DNA of 64,000 nucleotides from NCBI GenBank assembly GCA_038532435.1, contig JBCBAP010000011.1, positions 18,866 through 82,865 of the forward strand. Reading direction: 5' to 3'. The position numbers were made by a program, and so were the translations under genes. Positions 42,281 through 52,078 of this stretch are shown here, one piece after another (position 1 is the stretch's first letter; every line of letters starts with the position of its first letter). Under the pieces are notes generated by a model, which made no database searches, was not told where the DNA came from, and saw only the letters and a program-made list of their open reading frames with translations. The DNA comes from JBCBAP01 sp038532435. Lineage in GTDB: Bacteria; Pseudomonadota; Alphaproteobacteria; Rhodobacterales; Rhodobacteraceae.

Positions 42281-43036
42281 TCAGTCTTCCGGCTCCGGTT
42301 CGGGCAACTCATCGCAGCGCACGACAACCACGGTCACATTGTCCCGTGCGCCACGGTCGATCGTTTCCGCGATCAGGGCGTCACATGCGGCCTGGGGATC
42401 TCCGTGGGCGGCGAGCATCTGCGCGATCTCATCATCCTCCATATGCTCGTAAAGACCGTCTGAGCAGAGGAGAAACAGATCGCCATTATAGACATGTCCG
42501 CGCGCCTCGTCACATTGCGGCTCCGGGCTGACGCCCACGGCCCGGGTGATCACGTTGCGCCGGGGCCAGTCCCGCGCCTCCTCCTCGGAGATCGATCCGG
42601 CCGCGAGCAACTCGCGAACTTCCGTATGATCCACGGTCTGCTGGCTCAAGGTGCCGTTGCGGTGGAGGTAGATGCGGCTGTCACCGGACCAGATGCAGTT
42701 GAACGTGTTCTCGAAGATCAGGAGCGCCACGACAGTCGCCCCCACGGTAGAGCCGCCGAGTGCGTCGGAGTGATCGAGGATGCGGGAGTTCGCGCGAAAC
42801 AGCCGCTCCATGAACCGGGCCTCCTGATCCGCCGCGGCGCTGGGCAGGCCGATGGAGGACACCTCCTCGACGATCGTTTGGCTCGCAAAGTCCCCGGCGT
42901 CGTGACCCCCCATGCCATCGGCAACCACCCAGAGCCCCGCGCTGGGCAGGGTCAACAGGCTGTCCTCGTTGTGGGTCCGCAGGCACCCGGTGTCCGTCTT
43001 CGACCCGGTGGCGAAGCCGAAAAACACATTGGTCAC
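42281..43036 (-). CDS. pppA: T6SS PP2C-type protein phosphatase (PppA-like)
   Basis: A 251-aa PPM-family Ser/Thr phosphatase that should reverse the kinase. Metal-binding motifs are intact: GCLRTHNEDSLL, VVADGMGGHDAGDFAS, WSGDSRIYLHR, LFLLCSDGLYEHMEDDEI and GARDNVTVVVV. The GTG start overlaps the tagF stop (GTGA), and the kinase gene follows after 3 bp. Phosphatase and kinase in tandem form the usual post-translational switch of T6SS. Confidence 0.93.
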   Translation of the reverse strand: MTNVFFGFATGSKTDTGCLRTHNEDSLLTLPSAGLWVVADGMGGHDAGDFASQTIVEEVSSIGLPSAAADQEARFMERLFRANSRILDHSDALGGSTVGATVVALLIFENTFNCIWSGDSRIYLHRNGTLSQQTVDHTEVRELLAAGSISEEEARDWPRRNVITRAVGVSPEPQCDEARGHVYNGDLFLLCSDGLYEHMEDDEIAQMLAAHGDPQAACDALIAETIDRGARDNVTVVVVRCDELPEPEPED

Positions 43037-43734
43037 AGATGATCCTCCACCGGGCGGATGCGTTCCGCCTCTCTTGTCGCTTCGCGCAGGAGCCAGACGA
43101 GGCTCTCCGCGTTCGGTGCTCCATCCTCCGAAAGGAAGATCGCTGCCCGCTGGTTGCGGTCAGGACCCCACCAGTAGGTGCGTCCGGCAACGGCCCGCAT
43201 GTGATCCGCCTGCGCCACGTCCGTGAGCAGCCGACCGAGGCCTGCGCGGGCGTTTGTCGCCCAAAGCGTTCCGGTCAGGTCGTAGCCCTCCGCCGGGTCC
43301 GGCGGAACCAGCCGTCCGATGCGGGCGAGGAGACCCGCCGCCCCCGCCGCCGGATCTGCCTCCTGCAGAACCGCGGTCTCCACCGCCTCGTAAAACCCCT
43401 GATCGAGGTCGATGACGGGGGGCAGGGCGGACTGACCCACCCGCATGACCATGAGTGGATAGCGCCGCCCGACCCGGTCGCGAAACGCGAAGAACACGCC
43501 GCTGAGCGCCGCCGCCCGGTCGAAGGCGCTGGTGTCGAAGACGTCGGGCCCGATCCAGAACCGGATCGGCGCGGATCCGTCATAGATCTGGTCCCACTCC
43601 CCGGCGAGAATGTCCCGCGCTCCAGTCAGCGCGCTGTCCAGCCAGGGTTGCAGCCGCGCCTCCACCCCGTCCGCAAGGCCGGCGCTGACGAAGTCACCGA
43701 AGGAGGGGTGTTTGCCAAAGAGACCGAGGGTCAT
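43033..43734 (-). CDS. tagF: T6SS-associated protein TagF
   Basis: A 233-aa TagF. The start LGLFGKHPSFGDFVSAGLAD and PIRFWIGPDVF are typical of the family, with SVWWG-like WWGPDRNQRAAIFLSEDGAP near the C-terminus. TagF represses T6SS after translation in several bacteria, in some by binding the FHA protein, and is often fused or adjacent to PppA, as here. It lies 9 bp after tssM in the same direction. Confidence 0.92.
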   Translation of the reverse strand: MTLGLFGKHPSFGDFVSAGLADGVEARLQPWLDSALTGARDILAGEWDQIYDGSAPIRFWIGPDVFDTSAFDRAAALSGVFFAFRDRVGRRYPLMVMRVGQSALPPVIDLDQGFYEAVETAVLQEADPAAGAAGLLARIGRLVPPDPAEGYDLTGTLWATNARAGLGRLLTDVAQADHMRAVAGRTYWWGPDRNQRAAIFLSEDGAPNAESLVWLLREATREAERIRPVEDHL

Positions 43735-43743
43735 CGCACACCC

Positions 43744-46700
43744 TCAATCGAGGCTCTGCGGGCAGGTGAACTGCCGCAGTGCAGACATCGTGAACGGATT
43801 TTCCGCGGAGTTGATGCGGAAGTCGTACGTGATCGTCCGCCCGTCCACAGTGAAGGTCGCCCGGAGCGTGTCGCCCTGCTGCCGGGCGGAGGTCGCGGAG
43901 TTGAGCAGATCGATAAAGGTCCAGGCGTTGCCGTCGAGCGTGATGATCGACGTGCCCTGCCGCTGCGGGAGGAGCTGCAGCACCGTCGACCTGCCCTGAC
44001 CCGGCCACTGCACGGTGCGGGGACGGTCGCCCTTCGCGGTGCTCACGATCTGGTCGTTGATGGACAGGATCGCGTTCTCGACGGTGCTCGAGCTGTCCAC
44101 ATGGGTGACGATGATCTCAACGCTCGGCACCCGGCTGCCACCGGGGAAGAACGCGTCCCGGATCCGCTGGGCGTGGTCGAACTGCTTGAGCGTCGTGGGC
44201 GAGATCCGCTCGGCGAGCGTGCTGCTCGGGTCCACAGCGAGACCCTGGCCTGTGCGCACCACATGGGGTTCGAGATGTTCGCGGAAGAATCGGTCCATGT
44301 CTCCACCGGGCCCGAAGAATGCGGAGAAGTTGTCGAGCGACAGCCCGCGCGCCCGGCTGCCGAACGGGTAGGCCGACGTGATGTTCTGCTGGCAATGGAA
44401 CGTGAGGTCGTTGGTCAGCGCCCGGTTGATGGTCGCGATGTTCACGTTGCTTGCATCCGTGCGGAAGTCCGCCTCCGCATCGTTCATCAGGCTTGCGAGC
44501 GGTGGCGGCAGTTGCGAGTTTACCTGGGTGATCGCCGCGATGAACGGGGCGAGGCGGCCGTCGAACCCGCCGGAGGACTCGGCCGCCACAACAAGCTCCG
44601 TCCGCATGTCCGACAGGTTCTTGAGAAGGGCGTCGATGGGCCGCTGACCGTCCGGCCCCTGCAACAGGTCATGCCAGCGGCCGAAATCATCCTCGATCCG
44701 TTCAAGCTGAGCGACGAAGCCACCGTTGGTGCTGCCACCACCCCCGGCGCGCTGCTGGGATTTGCGGCCGGTGACCGCATCAAGAAGGATCCGCTGAATC
44801 CCGTCCGTGCGGCTGCGGAAACGGTTGAAGAGGGCGCGCTGGGTGTCTGAAACCGCAGCACTGCCGCTCGCCACCGCTGCGGGATCCAGATCGTCGAGCC
44901 CCTCCAGTTCCCGGGTCAGCTTCGTCTGGCGGTCCACCTCCTTGACCAAGGCGAGGATCGGCGAGGTGACGGGGGAGGATGCCATGCCGAGTGCATCATA
45001 CCGCGGCTTGTCCGCCGCCATCGACGCGAGCCCGAGATTGGCGAGCATCCGGCCCCAGGCGGACACGAACTCCCGCCGGTACCGGTCCTGCAAGGCGGGC
45101 TCGAGCGTGTCGAGCTGGGCGTCGAGGTCGATCTTGCTGTCCGGATCATCGAGGACCCACTGATCGTCCCGCAGCCGCGTTTCCACGTCCGCAAGCTCAC
45201 CAAGGAAGTAGGACCAGTAGCCCTCGTAAGTGTACATGGACGGAACGGAGAGGGTCGCGAGATCATCGCCGTTGCGGGTCTGGAACACCTGCCGCGACGC
45301 ACCTCCGATATCGTCCAGCACCGTCCAGTCCCGCAGGGCCGTACCCTTTGCCCCGTCGACGATCAGCGCGTAGGCCTGATCGACCAGCGGGAACTGAACG
45401 ACCGCGGCGCGCGCGCGCTGCACCGTCTCGTCATCGATCTGCACGGAGATCTGGCGGCTGTCATCGAGCCGCAGCATGGCGTCGAGATGATCCATCAGCG
45501 CCTGCCGGGTGGTCAGGCCGGAGCTGCCGACATAATCGCCCCGCCACTCCTCATCGAACCACGCCCTGACCGCCGCCTCGTCCGGGTACGGGCCTTGGTG
45601 GCCCAGCAGCATGTAGACCTTGAGCGCGCGGTAAATCTCGGCGGGGTCGCCCGCCTGCACGATCTCCGGCAACTGCCGCTCGACGGACAGGATCAGGCGG
45701 GGGCGCATCATGCGCTCCAGCGCGTCCGAGTAGGCGCTTTCCGACGCGCTCGCGATCCGGTCCCGCTGGCTGAGCCCGAAGGCCTGCCAGAGGCCAACCT
45801 CCGTTGTGTCGCCGACGCCGCCCGGCAGGCTGCGCATCGTGTCGAGATGTTCGAGGATCGGGGTGAGGTCCGGATCGTCCACGAGATCCCGGGCGATTTC
45901 CGCCTCCGCCGCACGGCTGTACCGCGCGGTCTCCGCCTGTGCGTTGCGAACCAGGGTCTGGTTGTTCCAAAAGCTGATGCCGAACGCGGTCAGAAGGCCA
46001 ACGGTTGCGATCCCGATCAGGGAGAATGCGACCGTTCTGAGCGCAAAGGCCCGCCAGACGGCAGATTGATCATGGGACACCCAGTCACGCTCCGCAAACA
46101 CCACCTTGGTCAGCAAGTCGTGGAGGAAGAAGCTGCGTCCCTTCCCGGACAAGAAGGCGGGCTGGAATGACCCGACACTGTCCCCAGCCTCCGCCATCTG
46201 ACCCAGAACCTGATCGATCGGCGTCCCTTCGCGGGTGCCGGAGGTGAAGTAGAACCCGCGCAGGATCGCGTTGGACTGGTGCGTGGACGGCTCGAACACC
46301 TTGCGCAGGAAATCCGCCATCTGGTCGCGGAGGAGTGCCATCTGACCGGGGAAGTTGAAGATCGCGATGCGCGCGGAGCCGTCGAGTTCCTCGTTCATCC
46401 GGTCGATGACTTCGTCGGAAAGGCGGGTGACGAGCTTGTCGAACTCTTCCGGTACCTGTTCGAAGGTTGTCGCCTTGCGGTCTTTGGTCTGGAAAGTCGC
46501 GCCCCAGACCGCCTGCCGCCGCTCCTCGCTGAAGCGGGCGAAATACTCCCGGAACCCGGAGATCAGGTCAGCCTTCGTGAACAGCACATAGACCGGGAAA
46601 TCGACCTGCAGGATGTCGTGGATCTCCGACAGGCGGGTGCGGATCGTCTCGGCGTGGATCTGCAGCCGGTCGCTGCCCGCGGTCATCAGATCCTCGGTGG

Positions 46701-47340
46701 AAAAGGCGAGCAGTACGCCGTTGATGGGCTGTTTCGGGCGGGCCTTTTTCAGGAGTGACAGGAACGACGTCCAGCTTGCCGCGTCCGCGCCCCGGTCGCT
46801 TTCCTGCGTCGTGTACCGACCTGCGGTGTCGATGAGGATAGCATCCTCCGCAAACCACCACTCGCAGGCGCGGGTGCCGCCAAACCCGCCGAGGCCGCCG
46901 CCATCCTCACCCTTCAACTTGAAGTCGATCCCCGCGTTGACGAGCGCGGTGGTCTTTCCCGCCCCGGGCGGGCCGACGATCACATACCAGGGCAGATCGT
47001 AGAGGTAGGTGCGGCCGCCGGATTTCTTGAGCTTGTCGAGGGCGGTGCGCATCCGCTCCTCGAGCACCTGGGCGTCACCCGTCGGCGTTTCGGGCAGGAT
47101 CGCATCCTCAAGCCCCTCCGCCGCGCGCCTGCGACGGCGCCGGCGGAAGAAGGCGACGATGCCGATGATCAGTGCTGCGATCCCGATCACGAGCGCGCGC
47201 AGCCACCAGGTGCTGAGCGTGTCGTTGCCGGTCAGGGGTCCGCCGACCCAGACCGCCAGCGCAAAGCAGACGAACCCGATGGCCACCACCACCGGGGCGC
47301 TGAGCTTGCGAAGCCTGAGCCGGGGCAGCCTCAGCGCCAT
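43744..47340 (-). CDS. tssM: T6SS membrane-complex subunit TssM (IcmF)
   Basis: A 1198-aa IcmF-type protein, close to the family length. It has two N-terminal membrane helices (about 15-33 and 46-64), a cytoplasmic NTPase domain with Walker A GPPGAGKT (residues 123-130), a third membrane helix near 430, and a long periplasmic part that spans to the outer-membrane complex. Start MALRLPRLRLRKLS is basic, as expected before a membrane helix. It lies 34 bp after tssL. Confidence 0.95.
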   Translation of the reverse strand: MALRLPRLRLRKLSAPVVVAIGFVCFALAVWVGGPLTGNDTLSTWWLRALVIGIAALIIGIVAFFRRRRRRRAAEGLEDAILPETPTGDAQVLEERMRTALDKLKKSGGRTYLYDLPWYVIVGPPGAGKTTALVNAGIDFKLKGEDGGGLGGFGGTRACEWWFAEDAILIDTAGRYTTQESDRGADAASWTSFLSLLKKARPKQPINGVLLAFSTEDLMTAGSDRLQIHAETIRTRLSEIHDILQVDFPVYVLFTKADLISGFREYFARFSEERRQAVWGATFQTKDRKATTFEQVPEEFDKLVTRLSDEVIDRMNEELDGSARIAIFNFPGQMALLRDQMADFLRKVFEPSTHQSNAILRGFYFTSGTREGTPIDQVLGQMAEAGDSVGSFQPAFLSGKGRSFFLHDLLTKVVFAERDWVSHDQSAVWRAFALRTVAFSLIGIATVGLLTAFGISFWNNQTLVRNAQAETARYSRAAEAEIARDLVDDPDLTPILEHLDTMRSLPGGVGDTTEVGLWQAFGLSQRDRIASASESAYSDALERMMRPRLILSVERQLPEIVQAGDPAEIYRALKVYMLLGHQGPYPDEAAVRAWFDEEWRGDYVGSSGLTTRQALMDHLDAMLRLDDSRQISVQIDDETVQRARAAVVQFPLVDQAYALIVDGAKGTALRDWTVLDDIGGASRQVFQTRNGDDLATLSVPSMYTYEGYWSYFLGELADVETRLRDDQWVLDDPDSKIDLDAQLDTLEPALQDRYRREFVSAWGRMLANLGLASMAADKPRYDALGMASSPVTSPILALVKEVDRQTKLTRELEGLDDLDPAAVASGSAAVSDTQRALFNRFRSRTDGIQRILLDAVTGRKSQQRAGGGGSTNGGFVAQLERIEDDFGRWHDLLQGPDGQRPIDALLKNLSDMRTELVVAAESSGGFDGRLAPFIAAITQVNSQLPPPLASLMNDAEADFRTDASNVNIATINRALTNDLTFHCQQNITSAYPFGSRARGLSLDNFSAFFGPGGDMDRFFREHLEPHVVRTGQGLAVDPSSTLAERISPTTLKQFDHAQRIRDAFFPGGSRVPSVEIIVTHVDSSSTVENAILSINDQIVSTAKGDRPRTVQWPGQGRSTVLQLLPQRQGTSIITLDGNAWTFIDLLNSATSARQQGDTLRATFTVDGRTITYDFRINSAENPFTMSALRQFTCPQSLD

Positions 47341-47374
47341 GCCGTGCCCCTCCCGTCTGCGCGAAGGCGGGGCA

Positions 47375-49216
47375 TCAGAAGGTGCCCTCCCGCGCGAGCA
47401 TGACTTCCACCCGCCGGTTCAGTGCGCGCCCCTCGCGGGTGTCGTTGGTTGCAATCGGCTCCGCGGGGCCGCGCCCCTCCACGCCGAGCCGGTCCGGATC
47501 CGTCAGCCGATCCGCGAGCACATCGCGCACCGCGGTGGCGCGCGCCTCCGACAGGGCCTGGTTCGTCTTGAACCGGCCCAGACCGTTGGGCTGGATGCTG
47601 TCCGTGAACCCGATCACGGCAATCGGACCAAGTTCGACATTGAGGACCGACGCGATCCGGTCGGCGAGGGGCAGGAAATCCGGGTTCAATTCCGCGGAGC
47701 CGCTGCCGAAAAGGAGCGCGTTGCCCACACGGATGAAGATGAAGCTGCCCTTCGGCCCGATATCGACCTGACCGGCCGCAACCTCCGCCGCGAGCGCCTG
47801 CCTGATCCGCTCCACCTGCCCGATGGGTGCGACGAACGCCGGTCCCGGGGACCGTTCGAGCGCCACGATCGTCTCGCCAGGATGCAGCTCGGTCAGCGTG
47901 GTCACCACCTGCGCGCCATCCCTCGAGATGATCGTGCTGAGCGTTCCGTAAACCAGAACCAGAAGCGCCGCGGCAATCGCCGCCACCACCCAGACCGGCG
48001 TGGATCTGAACCGACGCCGGTTGCCCACGGCCACCGGTTGCCACGAAGCGGACATGTCGTTGTCCGGCCGGGGCGCGACCCGGCGCAGGCTGTCATAGAT
48101 CGCGGTGCGGATCCGGGCGAGCTCCTGCGCGCCGTGTGGCAGTGCGCGGTACTGCCCTTCGAACCCCAGCGAAAGGCAGACGAGCATCAACTCCAACAGG
48201 TAGAATTTCTGCGCCGGGGCGGACATGGCCTTCTCGGCCTCCTGAAAGAAACCAACGCCGGAATCGCGCCGCTGGAAGAAACGGGCGACCATGGAATACT
48301 GGATCCAGACATCCCGGTCCGCGCCGGGAAGGTTCTGCACGATGTCGTCCGCGGTGCCGCAAAGGGCGTACTTCGCGATCATGACGTCGTTGGGATCGGC
48401 GCCGCGGGCGTGGGCCTTGCCCTCGAAATCCGTGATCTCCCGCGTGACATGGTCGATCAGGGGGCGGGCCGTCATCTCCACCATTCCGGTCCGCAGCCGC
48501 CCTAGCAGGATCAGCAGATCGCCTGCCGCTGCGAGCAGCGGGTTGGCTGGGCCGCCATGGCTGAGCCCGGAGCCGCGTAGCGCGCGCTCAAGCGGAATCT
48601 GCTCGCGGAAGGGTTGGGGTGCTGTCGGGGTCGGTTGCGCAAGATCCGGAAAAAACCCCTGATCCTGAGGCGTCGGCCGTCCGATCCCCGGTGCGCCTGG
48701 TGTCAGGCCCGGCTGACCGGGCGGCGGCGCGGGATAGCCCGGTTGCTGCGGATAGCCGGGCTGCACGGGATATCCCGGCGCACCCGGCGGCGGCGGAACG
48801 AAACCCCCGGGGTTGGGTGTCTGCGGCGGCTGGCCGTAACCGGGGGGAGGCGCGGGCTGACCGAAGGCCGGGCTTTGCGGCGGGGCCGGCTGGCCCCATT
48901 GCGGCTGGCTCGGGGGCTGCCCCGGCGGCGGGTACCCTGCCTGTCCCGGATGCTGGGACGGCTGGCCCTGCCCCCACGGATCGGCGGGCGCCCCCGCCGG
49001 TGCCTGACCCGGATAGGGTGCTGCAGGCGGCATGCCCGGCTGTGCGCGCGGAGGGTGCGGAGGCAACGCGCCGCCAATCTGTGTCTTGTCGTCCGCGGGA
49101 GGAGGGGTCCGCCCGGGCATCGGCGCCGCCGGGGGGACGATCGGGCCCCGGCCCGCGGGCTGTTTGGGAGGCGGCAGTTTCCCGCCGAAGACTGTCTTGT
49201 CCCCGTCGTCGCTCAT
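47375..49216 (-). CDS. tssL: T6SS membrane-complex subunit TssL with OmpA-like C-terminus
   Basis: A 613-aa evolved TssL. Residues 1-215 are Pro/Gly/Gln-rich with two Thr motifs, GDKTVFGG (Thr8) and DDKTQIGG (Thr45). The DotU/IcmH cytoplasmic domain follows (NPLLAAAGDLLILLGRLR, FYLLELMLVCLSLGFEGQYR), then a membrane helix (WVVAAIAAALLVLVYGTL) and an OmpA peptidoglycan-binding domain (FGSGSAELNPDF, VIGFTDS, SEARATAVRDVLADR). In Agrobacterium, TssL is phosphorylated on an N-terminal Thr by PpkA and then bound by Fha; the Thr motifs here make that likely too. Its ATG overlaps the tssK stop. Confidence 0.94.
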   Translation of the reverse strand: MSDDGDKTVFGGKLPPPKQPAGRGPIVPPAAPMPGRTPPPADDKTQIGGALPPHPPRAQPGMPPAAPYPGQAPAGAPADPWGQGQPSQHPGQAGYPPPGQPPSQPQWGQPAPPQSPAFGQPAPPPGYGQPPQTPNPGGFVPPPPGAPGYPVQPGYPQQPGYPAPPPGQPGLTPGAPGIGRPTPQDQGFFPDLAQPTPTAPQPFREQIPLERALRGSGLSHGGPANPLLAAAGDLLILLGRLRTGMVEMTARPLIDHVTREITDFEGKAHARGADPNDVMIAKYALCGTADDIVQNLPGADRDVWIQYSMVARFFQRRDSGVGFFQEAEKAMSAPAQKFYLLELMLVCLSLGFEGQYRALPHGAQELARIRTAIYDSLRRVAPRPDNDMSASWQPVAVGNRRRFRSTPVWVVAAIAAALLVLVYGTLSTIISRDGAQVVTTLTELHPGETIVALERSPGPAFVAPIGQVERIRQALAAEVAAGQVDIGPKGSFIFIRVGNALLFGSGSAELNPDFLPLADRIASVLNVELGPIAVIGFTDSIQPNGLGRFKTNQALSEARATAVRDVLADRLTDPDRLGVEGRGPAEPIATNDTREGRALNRRVEVMLAREGTF

Positions 49217-50547
49217 CCCGCCCGCTCCGGCACCGCCCAGAGTTCAAGTTTCAGATCCGGCCAATCCCCGGCGAAGTGCATGCCGACACCGGGTGCGGTC
49301 GAAAACTCGCGCCAGAGCGGACTGGTCTTGTCCAGCAGGAAGTAGACGTTGGTGGAGATCACCCGTATCTGCCGCGGCGGGTTGGGCAGATGCACGATTC
49401 CGATGCCGGGCAGGTTGTTCTGCACGATTTCTTTCATCCGGGTGTTCGGCCCGATCTTGCACAGCTCCGGGAACTGCGCCTGCACGAGCGTGAGTGCCTT
49501 GTTCGTCTCAACCTCGAGAACGAAGGTCGCGTCGCGGAACAGTGTCCGGTCTCCGACCTGTGCGACGTAGGAATTCTGCTGCACCTGCCGGAGGTCCAGC
49601 CGGGTGGCCCGGCCCATCTCCCGCGCGAGCAGGGTCTGGATGTCCTGCACCAGCGGTGTGAACGTCCCCTTCAGATCCTCGTGGTCGTAGGCGCTGTACT
49701 TCGGCGCAATCCGGTCCTGTCCGTCGAAGGTCGCAAGCTCCCCGCTGAGGGTCAGCAGCGCCTGATAGAGCTCCTCGGGATGGACCGCGTGCATGCCGCT
49801 CAGGTGGCGCAGCCCGCCGATATGCCGGTTGAGAACCATGAGCATAAGATAGTCTTCCGCCTGCATCGCCCCACCCGCGCTGGGGTCGGAGGCATAACGG
49901 CTCAGACTCTCGAGCTTCGTCTCGACCCAGCCGATGACCCGGCTGAGGAACCCGTTCAGGGTCGGATGTGCCCCAAGCACCAGCGCCGGTGGACTGATCG
50001 TGTCGTCGAGCGTGACGACGCCATCGCGCACATCCGCGATGCGGCCAAGCCGGAGGCACTGGTAGCCGGGGCGCGGCGTTTCCCGCACCGCAAGTTCGAG
50101 CCGTGGCACAGCAATCTCGACCACATGCTCGGAGCGGGCGATCGCGGTGGTGTCTGCGACGGTCTCCGCCTCCAGCCGGTACCTGCTGCCGGTCGCCTCC
50201 ACCGCCACGCCGACATCCTCCCCGGTCGGATTGGCGTCGGGCAGTGTCAGCCAGACCATCAGCCCCGCCGCATCCTCCGGCACGTCGCAAGGGGCGGGCA
50301 ATGGGGCCGCGTCGGGGGCATCGAACGGGGTACCGTCGGGCAGGATGCCGGTCAGGGCCCGGAGCCCGATCCGCCCCTGTTGGAGCATGTCCCGGTCAAA
50401 CGTGGCCTCCACGAGTCCCCAGGGATAGCGGCTCAGAACCCGCGTGCGTGCCTCGACGAGGCGCTCGCAATACCGATCTGCCTGCTGGAAGTGATGGGGC
50501 TGGAGGAACAGCCCCTCCTTCCAGGCGACTTTGCTGTAGACCGACAT
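49213..50547 (-). CDS. tssK: T6SS baseplate subunit TssK
   Basis: A 444-aa TssK, which trimerises and links the baseplate to the TssJLM complex. Family marks are the N-terminal VAWKEGLFLQPHHFQQADRY, the central LSGMHAVHPEELYQALL and the C-terminal NPPRQIRVISTNVYFLLDK. It is first in the leftward operon, and its stop overlaps the tssL start (ATGA). Confidence 0.95.
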   Translation of the reverse strand: MSVYSKVAWKEGLFLQPHHFQQADRYCERLVEARTRVLSRYPWGLVEATFDRDMLQQGRIGLRALTGILPDGTPFDAPDAAPLPAPCDVPEDAAGLMVWLTLPDANPTGEDVGVAVEATGSRYRLEAETVADTTAIARSEHVVEIAVPRLELAVRETPRPGYQCLRLGRIADVRDGVVTLDDTISPPALVLGAHPTLNGFLSRVIGWVETKLESLSRYASDPSAGGAMQAEDYLMLMVLNRHIGGLRHLSGMHAVHPEELYQALLTLSGELATFDGQDRIAPKYSAYDHEDLKGTFTPLVQDIQTLLAREMGRATRLDLRQVQQNSYVAQVGDRTLFRDATFVLEVETNKALTLVQAQFPELCKIGPNTRMKEIVQNNLPGIGIVHLPNPPRQIRVISTNVYFLLDKTSPLWREFSTAPGVGMHFAGDWPDLKLELWAVPERAG

Positions 50548-50573
50548 CGGTGGGTGCCTCGCTCATTCCTGCC

Positions 50574-50593
50574 GGTGCGACACAGATCGCACC
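50574..50593. promoter_or_regulatory. 7-bp inverted repeat upstream of tssK
   Basis: GGTGCGA (50574-50580) and TCGCACC (50587-50593) are exact reverse complements with a 6-nt loop, 26 bp before the tssK start. It would form a compact hairpin in a tssK leader or serve as an operator; the distal barrel gene could also use it as a weak terminator. Confidence 0.4.
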
Positions 50594-50652
50594 CGACCCT
50601 GCCTAGTTTTACGGGTCCACAGGATCCAATCAACCACCGTGAGAGGCGATGC

Positions 50653-51825
50653 CTAGTACTGCCAGCGAACCTGGCCTGTCAGGCCCCAGCTGTCCACCCG
50701 CTCACCGATCCGGAAATCGCCGCGCAGGCTCGCGTTGAGCTGCCTGGGGCGAACGCCCTCGTCGAACACTTTCAGGAAACTGATGCCCACGCTGATCTCA
50801 CCGTAGGTACCCAGGGTTTCGGACGTCAGACCCTCCCGATCTCCCCCCGCGGGTTCGAAGATCGAGACCAGTTCGTCCGAAAGGTTCTGGTAGAATGTCG
50901 CAGTAACGAACTGGCTGGTGGACGTCGTTCCGTCCGCGCCGACGGCAGAGCGCACGAGAGTTGCCCCACCGAAGATCACCTCGGTCGTTGAATCGAGGAG
51001 TTTCAACGTGCTGCCGTCGTCAAACTGGATCGTGTCCGTGCTCTGCGAGGTGTAGGATGCGCCCACATTTGGCGCGACGGACCAGTTCGTTTCCCCAAGC
51101 GGGAAGGCCTGACTGACCGAACCCGAGATCGTATTGGCAAACGACGAGAACCGTTCATCCGTCAGGCCCACACCGGTCCCGCCGGGCAGCACGGAGTTGT
51201 TCGCCTCGAACTCCGTGAATTCCGCCCGGTACTGGATTTCCGCCGCGAACCCGCCTCGCGCCAAGGTCGCATAGAAGCCTGCGTATCCCTGATCAAAGGT
51301 GATCGTGGTCGTGCTGTCCCGGCGGGACACTTTCTCGACCGTATCGACGCCGAAGATCGGCTGCTCGGTCTTGCCGAAGTTGTTGCCTGCGATCACGCCT
51401 CCTGCCAGGTCGAAGCCCTGGACAGAGCGGTTGTAGCAGCCGTAGTCGATCCCGAACTGAACACCGCCATAGTTGGCGTTGATGTTGACCTTGTCGCGCT
51501 GGGTGTCCGCGACAACCTCACCGATCGCGTTCGCCTGACCGCCTACGCCCCGCGCCCAAAGGCCATTGCCGCAGGGTTGCCCGGGATCGTCGAACGCGAG
51601 CCCGGTGACGAAAGGGCTCGACGGGCGGTTCACGATCGACCCCATGATCGACTGTGTCAGAATGACCGAGCTTCCGAACTGCGTACTTGGAACATCAAGC
51701 GCGGCGGTCGCCGGTGTCACACAGGACAGGCCAACAATCGTCGTCGTCAGGAAGGTTGAAAACAGGGGGGAGGTCGACCGTCCCCGAGTGCTCCGCGAGT
51801 TCAGTCTCAGGTCGTCCAGCACCAC
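50653..51825 (-). CDS. outer-membrane beta-barrel (autotransporter-domain-like) protein
   Basis: A 390-aa exported protein with a long signal peptide (to about residue 41, TPATAAL). The mature part has the pattern of an autotransporter-type barrel: GLWARGVGGQANAIG, many amphipathic strands, and an ending LTGQVRWQY with terminal aromatic. There is no large passenger domain. The GTG start follows AGGAG. It lies upstream of tssK in the same direction, separated by 105 bp; whether it takes part in T6SS is unknown. Confidence 0.68.
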   Translation of the reverse strand: MVLDDLRLNSRSTRGRSTSPLFSTFLTTTIVGLSCVTPATAALDVPSTQFGSSVILTQSIMGSIVNRPSSPFVTGLAFDDPGQPCGNGLWARGVGGQANAIGEVVADTQRDKVNINANYGGVQFGIDYGCYNRSVQGFDLAGGVIAGNNFGKTEQPIFGVDTVEKVSRRDSTTTITFDQGYAGFYATLARGGFAAEIQYRAEFTEFEANNSVLPGGTGVGLTDERFSSFANTISGSVSQAFPLGETNWSVAPNVGASYTSQSTDTIQFDDGSTLKLLDSTTEVIFGGATLVRSAVGADGTTSTSQFVTATFYQNLSDELVSIFEPAGGDREGLTSETLGTYGEISVGISFLKVFDEGVRPRQLNASLRGDFRIGERVDSWGLTGQVRWQY

Positions 51826-51882
51826 GCAACTCCTATGTCTAACCCGTAACGGAAGCGTGACTCAGAATACCGTTTTATTCAA

Positions 51883-51908
51883 GCAAAAGTGGAACTTGTC
51901 TCTTTTGC
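51883..51908. promoter_or_regulatory. 7-bp inverted repeat in divergent region
   Basis: GCAAAAG (51883-51889) and CTTTTGC (51902-51908) are reverse complements with a 12-nt spacer, in the 253-bp AT-richer region between the barrel gene and the Tli4-like gene. This region must hold at least one promoter; nothing else is recognisable in it. Confidence 0.3.
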
Positions 51909-52078
51909 GTCACCCTTTATCCGGACGCGCAGCGGCCCTCAATGTCGACTTCGGAGACCGACTGTCCAAGCTCGCGGCGTCTGCTGTCGGCTGGAGATGG
52001 GTTGCTTGTCTGGGGCCGGGCTGTGTGAAACACTCGTTCCGAACGGGGGAGCGGCCTGCATGATGTTGGTATCAATCC

